NCBI GenBank assembly: GCA_022425195.1 | Contig: JAKMFX010000034.1 | Location: 1 to 64,000, forward strand | Source of the DNA: Flavobacteriales bacterium | GTDB taxonomy: Bacteria; Bacteroidota; Bacteroidia; Flavobacteriales; UBA7430 | DNA length: 64,000 nucleotides | Direction: 5' to 3' | Shown here: in pieces, positions 30,289-39,357 of the stretch | Numbering within the stretch: the first letter of the stretch is position 1 | How the letters are laid out: every line of letters begins with the position of its first letter | Notes under the pieces: model-generated | The model's database searches: none | Seen by the model: the letters and a program-made list of their open reading frames with translations, nothing else | Told to the model about the DNA's origin: nothing | Program-made: the position numbers and the translations under genes

Positions 30289-31722
30289 TTAAGCTCTTGT
30301 GAACATCTTCTTTTGAAATGAAGTTTTTGGCGCCCCACATAGAGAACAGACAAAATCTTCTCCCAAGTCGTCGAAAGCCGTGTTGGGTTCAATTTCTTGA
30401 CTGGGGTCGCCGTATTCCGAGTCGTAAATGGTCAAACACTCCGAACATTGATGTACTTCGTATTCCATAATCTCCGGTTCGGTTTCGGGAAGGACGGTTT
30501 CATCCTTTTCGTTCCCCAGCTGATCGAAATACATACGACTCAATTCCATTAACAATCCCGGAAGCTCCACCATGTCTACATCTTGAACGTGAACGATGTA
30601 TTCTTGTTCGTTGGTGTCGAAGTTTTTGGCGTACAACAGGTTGTAGGTGTCTCGAATTTTATATGCTGAGAGTTCAATGGGGCTCGCATTTTTCTCAACG
30701 ACAATAGAGGTAAAGTAATTCGTTGTTTTTGAGTTGTTTGAAACCCCAAAGGTCAAGCCGTAGGTGCTGATGTCGTTTTGATCGAAGTTGGTGACTAAGT
30801 ATTTCTTTAGCTTTAAGGCCTCTTCATCTCCAACAGGTAAGTGCCAATTCAATTCTAGCATGGAGTGGCGTACGTTGATTCCAAACTTCCCCAATAATTT
30901 TTCCCACTGGAGTTTGGTGCTCTTGGGAATGTCTTTCACAATGAATGACTTCCAGGGAGTGATGGATATTTTACCAATTTCACAGGTCAGACAAAGGTCG
31001 CACATGGCTTTCAGGAAGTCGAGGCTGTAGAGGTTGTTACGCCAATATAAGCCCAGCCAGTATTTGTCGTTACCCGTTCTGTGCATTCCCTCGTAATAGG
31101 GGAACGGTTGAAAGGGAATCTCCAAAGGCTTGTCAATGGTAATGTTATTGGTCTGCTCCGCATCATTGACCAGTTCAAAGAGCGTTTCGATGGTTTCGGG
31201 CTCTTCCACAAGAAGCTTTTCAATGGCTTTGGTTACCCGAGCCATATCCCAGCTGTAAATCAATACCGGGTAGGGGAGAGTTTCCTTCCATCCGGGCAGT
31301 CTGAGGTAGAGGTGCCAGTAATCCTCCTGTTCTGAGGCGATAAAATTGAGGTTCCCGGTAAATACGGGTACCAAATGTTGTTTGGGGTCTGTAATGTTTA
31401 CTTTCAGTAGCGGAGTTTCTCGAAACTGCTCGAGCACATACAAATACTTGTCTCCCGTTAGCCATGATGTACTGGGCATGATATTGCTGGAGACATAGGA
31501 AGAACTGATGTTTTGTTTTTCTGTATTCTCAGGGGTAACCACCTCAAAATCTTTGAACGATTTCAAGGCTTCAGAGCATACTTCCTCGGGGAATAGAATG
31601 TCTTGTCGAGACCCAAAAGAAATGGCTTTTAAGCCGATGTCTTCCGTCGTTTGACAGATGGATTTCAATTCTGCAGGCGCCAATACGCCCCCTTTGATGA
31701 TTAGGCGACTTAATACTTTCAT
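30289..31722 (-). CDS. Degenerate sulfite/nitrite reductase-like protein with C-terminal rubredoxin domain
   Basis: N-term RLIIKGGVLAPAELKSICQTTEDIGLKAISFGSRQDILFP resembles NiR/SiR ferredoxin-like half-domain; C-term CSECLTIYDSEYGDPSQ...DDLGEDFVCSLCGAPKTSF is rubredoxin. Confidence 0.75.
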   Translation of the reverse strand: MKVLSRLIIKGGVLAPAELKSICQTTEDIGLKAISFGSRQDILFPEEVCSEALKSFKDFEVVTPENTEKQNISSSYVSSNIMPSTSWLTGDKYLYVLEQFRETPLLKVNITDPKQHLVPVFTGNLNFIASEQEDYWHLYLRLPGWKETLPYPVLIYSWDMARVTKAIEKLLVEEPETIETLFELVNDAEQTNNITIDKPLEIPFQPFPYYEGMHRTGNDKYWLGLYWRNNLYSLDFLKAMCDLCLTCEIGKISITPWKSFIVKDIPKSTKLQWEKLLGKFGINVRHSMLELNWHLPVGDEEALKLKKYLVTNFDQNDISTYGLTFGVSNNSKTTNYFTSIVVEKNASPIELSAYKIRDTYNLLYAKNFDTNEQEYIVHVQDVDMVELPGLLMELSRMYFDQLGNEKDETVLPETEPEIMEYEVHQCSECLTIYDSEYGDPSQEIEPNTAFDDLGEDFVCSLCGAPKTSFQKKMFTRA

Positions 31723-34700
31723 GACACCGGTTCTTTTGTGGCGCTGAGAATTTCTCTCACCTCTGTTTTACAACTTCCGCATCCCAGTCCTGCCCCCGTT
31801 TGCTTACACAGTTCCGTAAAGTCGTTGCAGCCTGCTGCAATCGCTTCTTGTAGGTTTCCTTCGCCTACCTGACTGCAAGAGCAAATGAGTTTGCCTTTTA
31901 CGGGTTCGCTGTTGGAAGCCCCCCGCAGCAGCTGGGTTCTTTTATTTGACAACTCAACTTTGGATTCTATAAGGGTTTTAAATTCCGCAAACTCGGTTTT
32001 GTCTCCAATGAGTACGGCACCGATGAGCAAGTCATTTCTTACAATGCATTTTTTATAGTAGCGCATCTGCATGTCCGCCAGAATGATCTCTTCATAGCTG
32101 TCGTCATTTTCGGGGACATCAATCTCACCAATGGTGCATAAATTCAGGTCTTTAAATTTGAGGATGTTCATGGCAACAGAGCCTTTGTATTGACTGCTGA
32201 TGTCTCCTGCAATGTAATTTGCCAGAATTCCCGCTTGCTCTTCAGCGGCAGAGGTGATTCCTAAAAGTTTGTTGTTAAACTCTGCAATCTCGCCAATGGC
32301 AAAAACATCCGGTACTGAGGTTTCTAGATGCTGATTGACCTTGATTCCTCGACCGCAAATGATGCCGGCATCCTTGGCAATTTCAATGTTCGGTCGCGTT
32401 CCAATGGCGTAGACGATCGCATTCGATTGAAAGGAACGCCCACTTTTTAGGGTGATGTTTAAGTGGTTGGCTATGTCGTCGTTGAAGACCGTGCTTACCT
32501 CATTGGAAAAATAAATCTGAATGCCCAAGTCGAGAACGTGCATGGCCAATAGCTTGCTCGATTTCGGATCTAGTTGTCTTTCCATCAGTCTAGAGCTCCT
32601 TTGAACGATGCTAATTTTTACTCCTTGTTCTTTCAGTGCAGCAGCCAATTCCAGCCCCAACAAACCTCCACCTACAATCGTTACATGTTTTTCATTTTCA
32701 GGTAGGTCAATCTGATTTAAGTACGCTTTAAAGCGATCGGCATCGGGTTTGTTTCTCATCGTGAAGCGTCCTGGAAGATCCAGTTGCACATCCCTTGGGA
32801 CAAAGGCCCGACTTCCCGTCGCCAGAATGAGTTTGTCGTAGGAGTATACTTCGCCGGAATTGTCAGTAACCTTTTTAGCAACCGTATCTATTTGTTCCAA
32901 GGCTACTTCGTCATGCATGTATATGTTCAGCTTGTAAAGTTCTTTCTCCCTAATTTTTTGAAGTTGCTCCCATGACAATTCGTCCGTCACGTATTCCGGA
33001 AGCAATACCCGATTGTAAAAGGAGTACTTCTCTTTTGAGAATACATGAATCTCATCTTGCTCGTTGTGTTCTCGATAGTTTTGTACAAAACGGAAAGCGG
33101 CAGCTCCCGCTCCGGCAACAACGATTTTATTGACTGGCTTTTTATATTTCTTAATGGATACTCGCGTGTATTTAAAGTCCGGTTCTTTGGACTCGAGGTC
33201 TACTATGGTATTCGTTAGGTTGTTGGTGCGGTTTAGGTCGCTTTGAAGTTGTTTCCCCCAATGCATTGGCAAGAACACCACACCCTCTCTCATTGTTTCA
33301 GTCACTTTTGCTCTTACCCGAACCATTCCATTCTTACTTTTCACCTCTACCACCTGTCCGTGTTTTATTTTTTGCAGATGTGCGTCTACAATACCAATTT
33401 CCAAAACAGGGTCCGGATAATGGGTTTTCAGTCGAGCGACTTTCCCCGTTCTCGTCATGGTGTGCCATTGGTCACGAATTCTTCCGGTGGTTAGTACAAA
33501 AGGGTATTCTTCGTTAGGTTTATCTGAGATGTTATGGTCAAAGGAAGCTACGTTAAAGCGAGCTTTTTGAGAGGCGGTGTGAAATTTTTTGTCTTCAAAC
33601 AATCGCTTTGTTCCGTTTTTGCTGGAAGCATTCACGGGCCATTGGAAGGTACCTTCCGTCTTCAGTCGATCGTAATTCAATTCAGTGATGTCGATGTTTG
33701 TGCCTTTGGTCATGGCGCAATACTCTTTGTAGATGTCCTCTGTTTGCGCGTACTGAAAAGCATGATATCCCATTTTTTGTGCGAAATCACATAGGATGTC
33801 TACATCAGGTCGCGCCTCTCCTGGCGCCTCAATAAATTTTGGCAAATGGGAAATTCGTCGCTCGGAGTTGGTCATCGTACCTTCTTTTTCGAGCCAGCCG
33901 GCTGCCGGAAGGACCAAGTCGGCATATTCGAGTGTGTCGCTTCGGTTCGAGATGTCCTGAACGATGACAAATTTCGCTTTTTTAAGCGCCCTTTCTATGC
34001 GATGCATATTGGGTAGGCTTACCATTGGGTTGGTACAGATGATCCATATGGCTTTCATCTTCCCCGATTCCAAAGCATCGAACATTTCGGTAGCGGTGTA
34101 CCCCGGTTTTGGCGAAATGGACGGTACGCCCCAGAAGTCAGCCACTTCCTGTCTGTGACTTTCGTTAGATAGGTCTTTGTGGACGGCCAATAGGTTCGCC
34201 ATTCCGCCGACTTCTCGTCCTCCCATGGCATTGGGTTGGCCGGTCAGAGAAAAAGGCCCAGAGCCAGGTTTTCCCACTTGTCCGGTGATGAGCGAAATGT
34301 TCAAGAGCGCACAGTTCTTGTTGGTTCCTATGGCACTTTGATTCAGCCCCATGGCCCACATGCTGATGAAGCCCTTGGCATTGCCGATCATGAGCGCTGC
34401 CTTTTTGATTTCTTCAACGCTGATGCCACATATCTTGGCCGCCTCTTTTATAGAGGTGCTTTTTACACGCTCTTTATAGGCTTCGAAATTTTCGGTATGT
34501 GCTTTGATGAATTTACTGTCAATCTTCTTTTTGTCGATCAGATGTCTTGCGATGGCGTGGTATAGAAAAACATCCGTTCCAGGGATGATCTGTAGATGAA
34601 GGTCTGCAAACTGAGCCGTATCTGTTTTTCTAGGATCGACCACAATCACTTTTACGTTGGGATTCTTTTCCTTGTGTTGTTCCAACCTTCTGAATAGAAT

Positions 34701-35243
34701 TGGGTGGCACCAAGCGGGGTTTGCTCCCGTGATGAGAAAGCAATCGGCAAGCTCAATGTCTTCATAGGAAACGGGTACGGAGTCTTCTCCAAAGGTCTTT
34801 TTGTATCCCACCACGGCAGAACTCATGCACAGTCTGGAGTTGGTGTCTATGTTATTGGTTCCCAGAAAGCCCTTGCTGAGCTTGTTGGCAATGTAGTATT
34901 CTTCGGTAAGGCATTGACCGGAAACATAGAGACCAACGCTGTTGGGACCGTGTTTTTTAATGAGCGATTTAAACACTTTTGCTGCTCGGTCTAATGCCGT
35001 ATCCCAGTCCACGCGTTCGCGAGGGTAGGCTTTGTTCCAACGCATCTCTGGGTATAAGAGCCGGTCGGAGGTGTCGTTCACCACATAGTGTAAGTTCATT
35101 CCTTTGGAACACAACATCCCTTTATTCACAGGGTGGTCTTTGTCTCCCGTTACGGTGACGTTTTCTTGAAAGTCCTTTTGGACTTCAATACCACATCCAA
35201 CGCCACAGTAAGAACAAGTCGTTTTGACACTTTGTTGTTTCAT
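31719..35243 (-). CDS. Assimilatory nitrate reductase fused to NirB-like FAD reductase and BFD [2Fe-2S] domain
   Basis: N-term CSYCGVGCGIEV...GMLCSKG (4Fe4S Mo-bisMGD); middle KIVVAGAGAAAFRFVQNYRE...YDKLILATGSRAFVP; C-term ICSCSQVGEGNLQEAIAAGC...GAGLGCGSCKTEVREIL. Confidence 0.93.
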   Translation of the reverse strand: MKQQSVKTTCSYCGVGCGIEVQKDFQENVTVTGDKDHPVNKGMLCSKGMNLHYVVNDTSDRLLYPEMRWNKAYPRERVDWDTALDRAAKVFKSLIKKHGPNSVGLYVSGQCLTEEYYIANKLSKGFLGTNNIDTNSRLCMSSAVVGYKKTFGEDSVPVSYEDIELADCFLITGANPAWCHPILFRRLEQHKEKNPNVKVIVVDPRKTDTAQFADLHLQIIPGTDVFLYHAIARHLIDKKKIDSKFIKAHTENFEAYKERVKSTSIKEAAKICGISVEEIKKAALMIGNAKGFISMWAMGLNQSAIGTNKNCALLNISLITGQVGKPGSGPFSLTGQPNAMGGREVGGMANLLAVHKDLSNESHRQEVADFWGVPSISPKPGYTATEMFDALESGKMKAIWIICTNPMVSLPNMHRIERALKKAKFVIVQDISNRSDTLEYADLVLPAAGWLEKEGTMTNSERRISHLPKFIEAPGEARPDVDILCDFAQKMGYHAFQYAQTEDIYKEYCAMTKGTNIDITELNYDRLKTEGTFQWPVNASSKNGTKRLFEDKKFHTASQKARFNVASFDHNISDKPNEEYPFVLTTGRIRDQWHTMTRTGKVARLKTHYPDPVLEIGIVDAHLQKIKHGQVVEVKSKNGMVRVRAKVTETMREGVVFLPMHWGKQLQSDLNRTNNLTNTIVDLESKEPDFKYTRVSIKKYKKPVNKIVVAGAGAAAFRFVQNYREHNEQDEIHVFSKEKYSFYNRVLLPEYVTDELSWEQLQKIREKELYKLNIYMHDEVALEQIDTVAKKVTDNSGEVYSYDKLILATGSRAFVPRDVQLDLPGRFTMRNKPDADRFKAYLNQIDLPENEKHVTIVGGGLLGLELAAALKEQGVKISIVQRSSRLMERQLDPKSSKLLAMHVLDLGIQIYFSNEVSTVFNDDIANHLNITLKSGRSFQSNAIVYAIGTRPNIEIAKDAGIICGRGIKVNQHLETSVPDVFAIGEIAEFNNKLLGITSAAEEQAGILANYIAGDISSQYKGSVAMNILKFKDLNLCTIGEIDVPENDDSYEEIILADMQMRYYKKCIVRNDLLIGAVLIGDKTEFAEFKTLIESKVELSNKRTQLLRGASNSEPVKGKLICSCSQVGEGNLQEAIAAGCNDFTELCKQTGAGLGCGSCKTEVREILSATKEPVS

Positions 35244-35276
35244 AGGGCTGCAAGATAGTCAAATTACGTATTTTTA

Positions 35277-35292
35277 TACGTATAAATACGTA
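35277..35292. promoter_or_regulatory. Shared 16-bp palindrome TACGTATAAATACGTA upstream of nas
   Basis: Matches TAMGTAWWAATACKTA; a third TACGTA lies at 35265-35270. Confidence 0.72.
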
Positions 35293-35402
35293 AAAATATG
35301 ACTTGAGTCCTGCGTAATCATGAAGACAAGTGACCCTATAAATCACAATCGATCAGGGATGTTATTGAAAATCAATTGTATTGGAAGCGGGTTCTTTCAA
35401 AT

Positions 35403-35435
35403 AAAAAAAAGCACCTACATTTCTGCAAGTGCTTT
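35403..35435 (-). terminator. Rho-independent terminator of the tRNA
   Basis: Minus strand AGCACTTGCA-GAAA-TGTAGGTGCT (10 bp with G-U pairs) followed by T-tract. Confidence 0.85.
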
Positions 35436-35442
35436 GTTTTTG

Positions 35443-35516
35443 TGGGCCCACCTGGGCTCGAACCAGGGACCCCTTGATTATGAGTCAAGTGCTCTAACCA
35501 GCTGAGCTATAGGCCC
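35443..35516 (-). tRNA. tRNA with CAT anticodon (elongator Met or Ile2)
   Basis: GGGCCTATAGCTCAGCTGGTTAGAGCACTTGACTCATAATCAAGGGGTCCCTGGTTCGAGCCCAGGTGGGCCCA; all four stems close; loop CTCATAA; no encoded CCA. Confidence 0.95.
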
Positions 35517-35608
35517 TATTTTTTCAATCTAGCCCTAGGGTGTTGACTGTAAAAATAAGGCTGCAATAATACGCATTATCTTGTTACCTTGCAACGAAAA
35601 TAGGAGAT

Positions 35609-36223
35609 ATGCTACAAGGAGTAAAAAACATCATTTTCGATTTGGGAGGCGTGATTTACGCCATTGACTATCAAAAAACAATTGATGCCTTTGTTGATTT
35701 AGGTATTGATGATTTCGAGAATTTGTATGCCAAGGCGGGGCAATCGGATTTGTTTGATGACCTAGAAACGGGAAAGATTTCCAGAACGGACTTTGTGGAA
35801 CGCATTCAAGGCTTGTTGTCTGTAAAAGTATCTCAAGCGCAAGTGGTGTCGGCATGGAATGCCATGTTGTTGAGATTTATGCCCGATGCGCTGTCTTGTG
35901 TAAAAGGTCTGAAAGACGATTACCGAATTTTCCTATTGAGCAATACCAATGAGATGCACATCGCAGAGATCAAGGCTAGGGTGGGTAAAGAAGCTTTTGA
36001 GGAGTTCAGTACTCTATTCGAAAAGCTTTATCTGTCGCATGAGTTGGGGCTCCGAAAACCCCATGCAGAGGTGTTTGAGTACATTCTTCAGGAAAAGAGT
36101 TTAAAGCCCGAGGAAACCTTATTTATAGACGATTCCATTCAGCACATAGAGGGTGCCCAAAGCCTTGGCTTAAAGGTGCATCATTTGAATGATGAGGAGC
36201 GGATATCTCAGCTCTTACCGTGA
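35609..36223 (+). CDS. HAD-superfamily hydrolase
   Basis: IIFDLGGVIYAIDYQ; FLLSNTNE; LRKPHAEVFEYIL; LFIDDSIQHIEGA. Confidence 0.9.
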   Translation: MLQGVKNIIFDLGGVIYAIDYQKTIDAFVDLGIDDFENLYAKAGQSDLFDDLETGKISRTDFVERIQGLLSVKVSQAQVVSAWNAMLLRFMPDALSCVKGLKDDYRIFLLSNTNEMHIAEIKARVGKEAFEEFSTLFEKLYLSHELGLRKPHAEVFEYILQEKSLKPEETLFIDDSIQHIEGAQSLGLKVHHLNDEERISQLLP

Positions 36224-36603
36224 GGGCAGGGTTTTAAGTTTTCATCCAGGTGAACAAAGACGATGTTGTCTATGGTGATGATGATTTCTTCAGACCCTTT
36301 GATACGAGCGACACATTTTACGGTGATGGAAGTTTTTCCGTAGGCGACCGTTTCCAAACCAATTTCTACGATGTCTCCATTGTGTGCTGGTCTTACAAAG
36401 TTGGTCTCTGACATGTACTTGGTCACCACATTTTTGGTCTCCAGCTGACACATCACATAGATGGCGGCTTCTTCGTCAATCCAGCTCAGGAGCGTTCCTC
36501 CAAATAGTGACCCTCTCGCATTTAAATCTTCCGGTTTGACCAGTTTTCGTGTGTGGTAGATCATTTTTGTCTTCGGTTTTTGTTCTAGGTTATTTTTTGA
36601 CAA
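36208..36603 (-). CDS. Acyl-CoA thioesterase (hotdog fold)
   Basis: DLNARGSLFGGTLLSWIDEEAAIYV; true start may be 36564. Confidence 0.88.
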   Translation of the reverse strand: MSKNNLEQKPKTKMIYHTRKLVKPEDLNARGSLFGGTLLSWIDEEAAIYVMCQLETKNVVTKYMSETNFVRPAHNGDIVEIGLETVAYGKTSITVKCVARIKGSEEIIITIDNIVFVHLDENLKPCPHGKS

Positions 36604-36989
36604 AGTTCAATAAGTACGCCCTTCGTATCTTTTGGGTGCACGAAGCAAACCCATTGGTTGTCTGCCCCTTTTATTGGATGCTCATTGATGATTTTAAATC
36701 CTTCTTTTTTGAGTCGTTCCATTTCAGCCTTAATGTCTTCCACGGCAAAGGCGATGTGATGGATTCCCTCGCCCTTTTTCTCTATGAATTTGGCTATGGC
36801 ACTGTTGGGGTGGCTTGCCTCTAAAAGCTCAATTTTACTTTCTCCGGTTTGAAAGAAGGAGGTGTTTACACCCTCACTTTCCACCGACTCTATTTTGTAG
36901 GGCGGGCCTCCCAGAAGCTTTTCATAAACTTCATTTGCTTGCTTCAAGTTCTTTACGGCAATGCCAATATGTTCTATCTTTTTCACCAT
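36585..36989 (-). CDS. mce: Methylmalonyl-CoA epimerase
   Basis: IEHIGIAVKNLKQANEVYEKLLG; GIHHIAFAVEDIKAEMERLK; VFCHPKDTKGVLIEL-like C-terminus. Confidence 0.9.
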   Translation of the reverse strand: MVKKIEHIGIAVKNLKQANEVYEKLLGGPPYKIESVESEGVNTSFFQTGESKIELLEASHPNSAIAKFIEKKGEGIHHIAFAVEDIKAEMERLKKEGFKIINEHPIKGADNQWVCFVHPKDTKGVLIELCQKIT

Positions 36990-36990
36990 A

Positions 36991-38826
36991 CTAGGACAGG
37001 TTCTGCATATTGTGCAATTTGTGGTAATGTCCTTTTTGTTCTAGCAATACCTCATGGGTGCCTTGTTCTACAATTTGCCCCTCATTAATCACCACAATTT
37101 CATCTGCATTCTGGATGGTAGACAGGCGATGAGCAATCACTATGGAAGTTCGGTTGGCCATCAGCTTGGTCAGGGCATCCTGAACCAGACGTTCCGATTC
37201 GGTGTCTAGGGCAGAGGTGGCCTCATCTAAAATCAATATCGGTGGGTTTTTCATCACCGCCCGCGCAATGCTCAAGCGTTGCTTTTGTCCGCCAGAAAGT
37301 TTGTGTCCGCCGTCACCAATGTTGTGCTCATAGCCATCTTCCAATTTCTCAATGAACTCGTGGGCATTGGCGATTTTGGCGGCTTCAATGACCTTGTCAA
37401 GCTCCGGGTTTTCAATCCCCAAAGCAATGTTGTTAAAGATGGAGTCGTTGAAGAGGATGGCGTCTTGGGTGACGATCCCCATTTGCTTTCTCAGGTCAAA
37501 GAGTTTGTAATCGCGAACGTCTTTTCCGTCTATCCATAGCGTTCCCTCTTTAAGATCGTAATAGCGGGCAGCGAGGTTTGCAAGGGTAGTCTTTCCACCA
37601 CCTGATTGACCAACCAAGGCAATGGTTTTTCCTTTTGGTATGTCGAGATTGATGTTTCTTAACACCGATTTGTCGTCGTAAGAAAAGTGGGCGTTTTCAA
37701 ACCGAATGGAAGTGCCAAACTTTTCGATACCGCAGGCATTGTCTTTCTCTTTCACCTCGATCTCTGCATCTAATACACTTAGAATCCGCTCAGCAGAGGC
37801 AGCGCCTTTCTGAATGAGGTAATACCCCTGGGAAAGGGATTTTACAGGCGGTAGAATTTGCGAAAAGATGATGATGAAGCCAATGAATGTCTGTGGGCTT
37901 AAGGCAGACAGCTCGGGGTTGTTTTGACTCTCAAAGATGAGGTTTCCTCCGTACCAGATGATAACCACCATCACTAGGGTGCTCAAAAATTCACTCATGG
38001 GAGAGGCCAGCTCTTTTCGTCTTAGGATGCTTGCTGTGATCTTTTGGTGCTTTAGGAGTTCCTCTTCGAATTTATCATTGATTTGCTTTTCTGCGTTGAA
38101 GGCTTTGATGACCCTGAGCCCTGAAATATTTTCTTCAATGGTCGATAATATTCGAGCAATTTGAGCCTGTCCTCGCGTTGACTTCCTCTTTAGCGTTTTC
38201 CCTATGTTTCCAATCACCAGACCGGCAAGAGGGAAGAGGAAGAAAACAATGAGGGTGAGTTTGGCACTCATCGTCATCAAGAAGATGATGGATGCGATGA
38301 TGTTGATGGGATCTCGCACCAAAACACTTAAGGTGTTGATGATGGTGTTTTCCACTTCGGTGACGTCTGTAGTCATCCTAGAAATCAAGTCTCCCTTCCT
38401 CTGTTCCGAAAAATAGGAAATGGACAGGAAGGACATTTTTTCGTGCAGCGCTTTGCGGATGTCCGTCACCACCCCTGTTCGAATGGGAATGAGAACGTAT
38501 TGCGCAAGGTAGCGGGTTAGGTTTTTTAGGAAGAAAGCACTCACAATCCCCACACAGATGAGCCCTAAGGCATTAGAGTCGCCAACGGATTCAATCATCA
38601 CTGTGAGTTTGTAGGAAAGGTATTCTTTGATCCACTCCGTGGAGAAGTCTCCCTCCGGAGCTACGGCAACCTTTTCTTGGGTGCCGAAAAGGATTCCCAA
38701 CATCGGAATGACCAGGGTGATGGAAAACAAACCAAAAAGCACAGAAAGGATGTTAAGGAACACATTGAGAAGTGCCAAATGCTTGTAGGTGTAGGCGAAT
38801 TTTAGAAGTTTAAAAAATGGCTTCAT
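36991..38826 (-). CDS. ABC exporter, fused TM and ATPase (MsbA-like)
   Basis: GQSGGGKTTLANLAARYYD, LSGGQKQRLSIARAVMKNPPILILDEATSALD. Confidence 0.93.
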   Translation of the reverse strand: MKPFFKLLKFAYTYKHLALLNVFLNILSVLFGLFSITLVIPMLGILFGTQEKVAVAPEGDFSTEWIKEYLSYKLTVMIESVGDSNALGLICVGIVSAFFLKNLTRYLAQYVLIPIRTGVVTDIRKALHEKMSFLSISYFSEQRKGDLISRMTTDVTEVENTIINTLSVLVRDPINIIASIIFLMTMSAKLTLIVFFLFPLAGLVIGNIGKTLKRKSTRGQAQIARILSTIEENISGLRVIKAFNAEKQINDKFEEELLKHQKITASILRRKELASPMSEFLSTLVMVVIIWYGGNLIFESQNNPELSALSPQTFIGFIIIFSQILPPVKSLSQGYYLIQKGAASAERILSVLDAEIEVKEKDNACGIEKFGTSIRFENAHFSYDDKSVLRNINLDIPKGKTIALVGQSGGGKTTLANLAARYYDLKEGTLWIDGKDVRDYKLFDLRKQMGIVTQDAILFNDSIFNNIALGIENPELDKVIEAAKIANAHEFIEKLEDGYEHNIGDGGHKLSGGQKQRLSIARAVMKNPPILILDEATSALDTESERLVQDALTKLMANRTSIVIAHRLSTIQNADEIVVINEGQIVEQGTHEVLLEQKGHYHKLHNMQNLS

Positions 38827-38864
38827 GAAGGTGAGTCCTTGTCGATTATCGTTACGGTATTATG

Positions 38865-38872
38865 CAAAGATA
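38865..38872 (-). promoter_or_regulatory. Candidate -7 box TATCTTTG for the ABC exporter
   Basis: TAnnTTTG match 39 nt upstream of the start. Confidence 0.45.
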
Positions 38873-38995
38873 AAATTCAAATTGATATGGGTTTCATCTC
38901 TAGAGAGTTTTAAGTGATTCATCTTTGTTTATTGGGGTGAATGAGCCCCTTTGAATTCCTGTCTTTTACTGTTGCTAAATTCTTATCTTTACCCC

Positions 38996-39355
38996 ATGGA
39001 AAGTACACGTCAAAAAAAAGTGGCCCGTCAAATTCAAAAGGATGTGGCCGAGATTTTATTGCAGAAGACCCCTTCAATAGCTCCTGGGGCACTTATTTCA
39101 GTTTCTAAAGTTCGGTTGAGCCCGGACCTGTCTTACGCCAAAGTTTTCCTTTCCGTGTTTCCGCTGAATGATAAGCAAGCCTTTCTAAGTGCTGTGGGTA
39201 ACCATAGCGCAGAAGTTCGAAACGAATTGGGGCGTCGTGTACGTCATCAACTTCGCATTGTTCCCGAGTTGACCTTTTTTATTGACGATTCTGTGGACTA
39301 TGCCGAAAACATAGATCGCTTACTTCGCGGAGAAGACACCAACTTATCTGAATAA
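38996..39355 (+). CDS. rbfA: Ribosome-binding factor A
   Basis: MESTRQKKVARQIQKDVAEILLQ; ISVSKVRLSPDLSYAKVFLSVF. Confidence 0.92.
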   Translation: MESTRQKKVARQIQKDVAEILLQKTPSIAPGALISVSKVRLSPDLSYAKVFLSVFPLNDKQAFLSAVGNHSAEVRNELGRRVRHQLRIVPELTFFIDDSVDYAENIDRLLRGEDTNLSE

Positions 39356-39357
39356 TT

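Noticed and set aside
35320-35505. 61-aa ORF ending LWAHLGSNQGPLDYESSALTS
   Set aside because: It is a read-through of the tRNA (35443-35516, minus strand); not a protein gene.
35443-35516. tRNA as proven integration site (att) of the nitrate island
   Set aside because: No integrase and no direct repeat of the tRNA 3' end was seen in the window, so only kept as a hypothesis.
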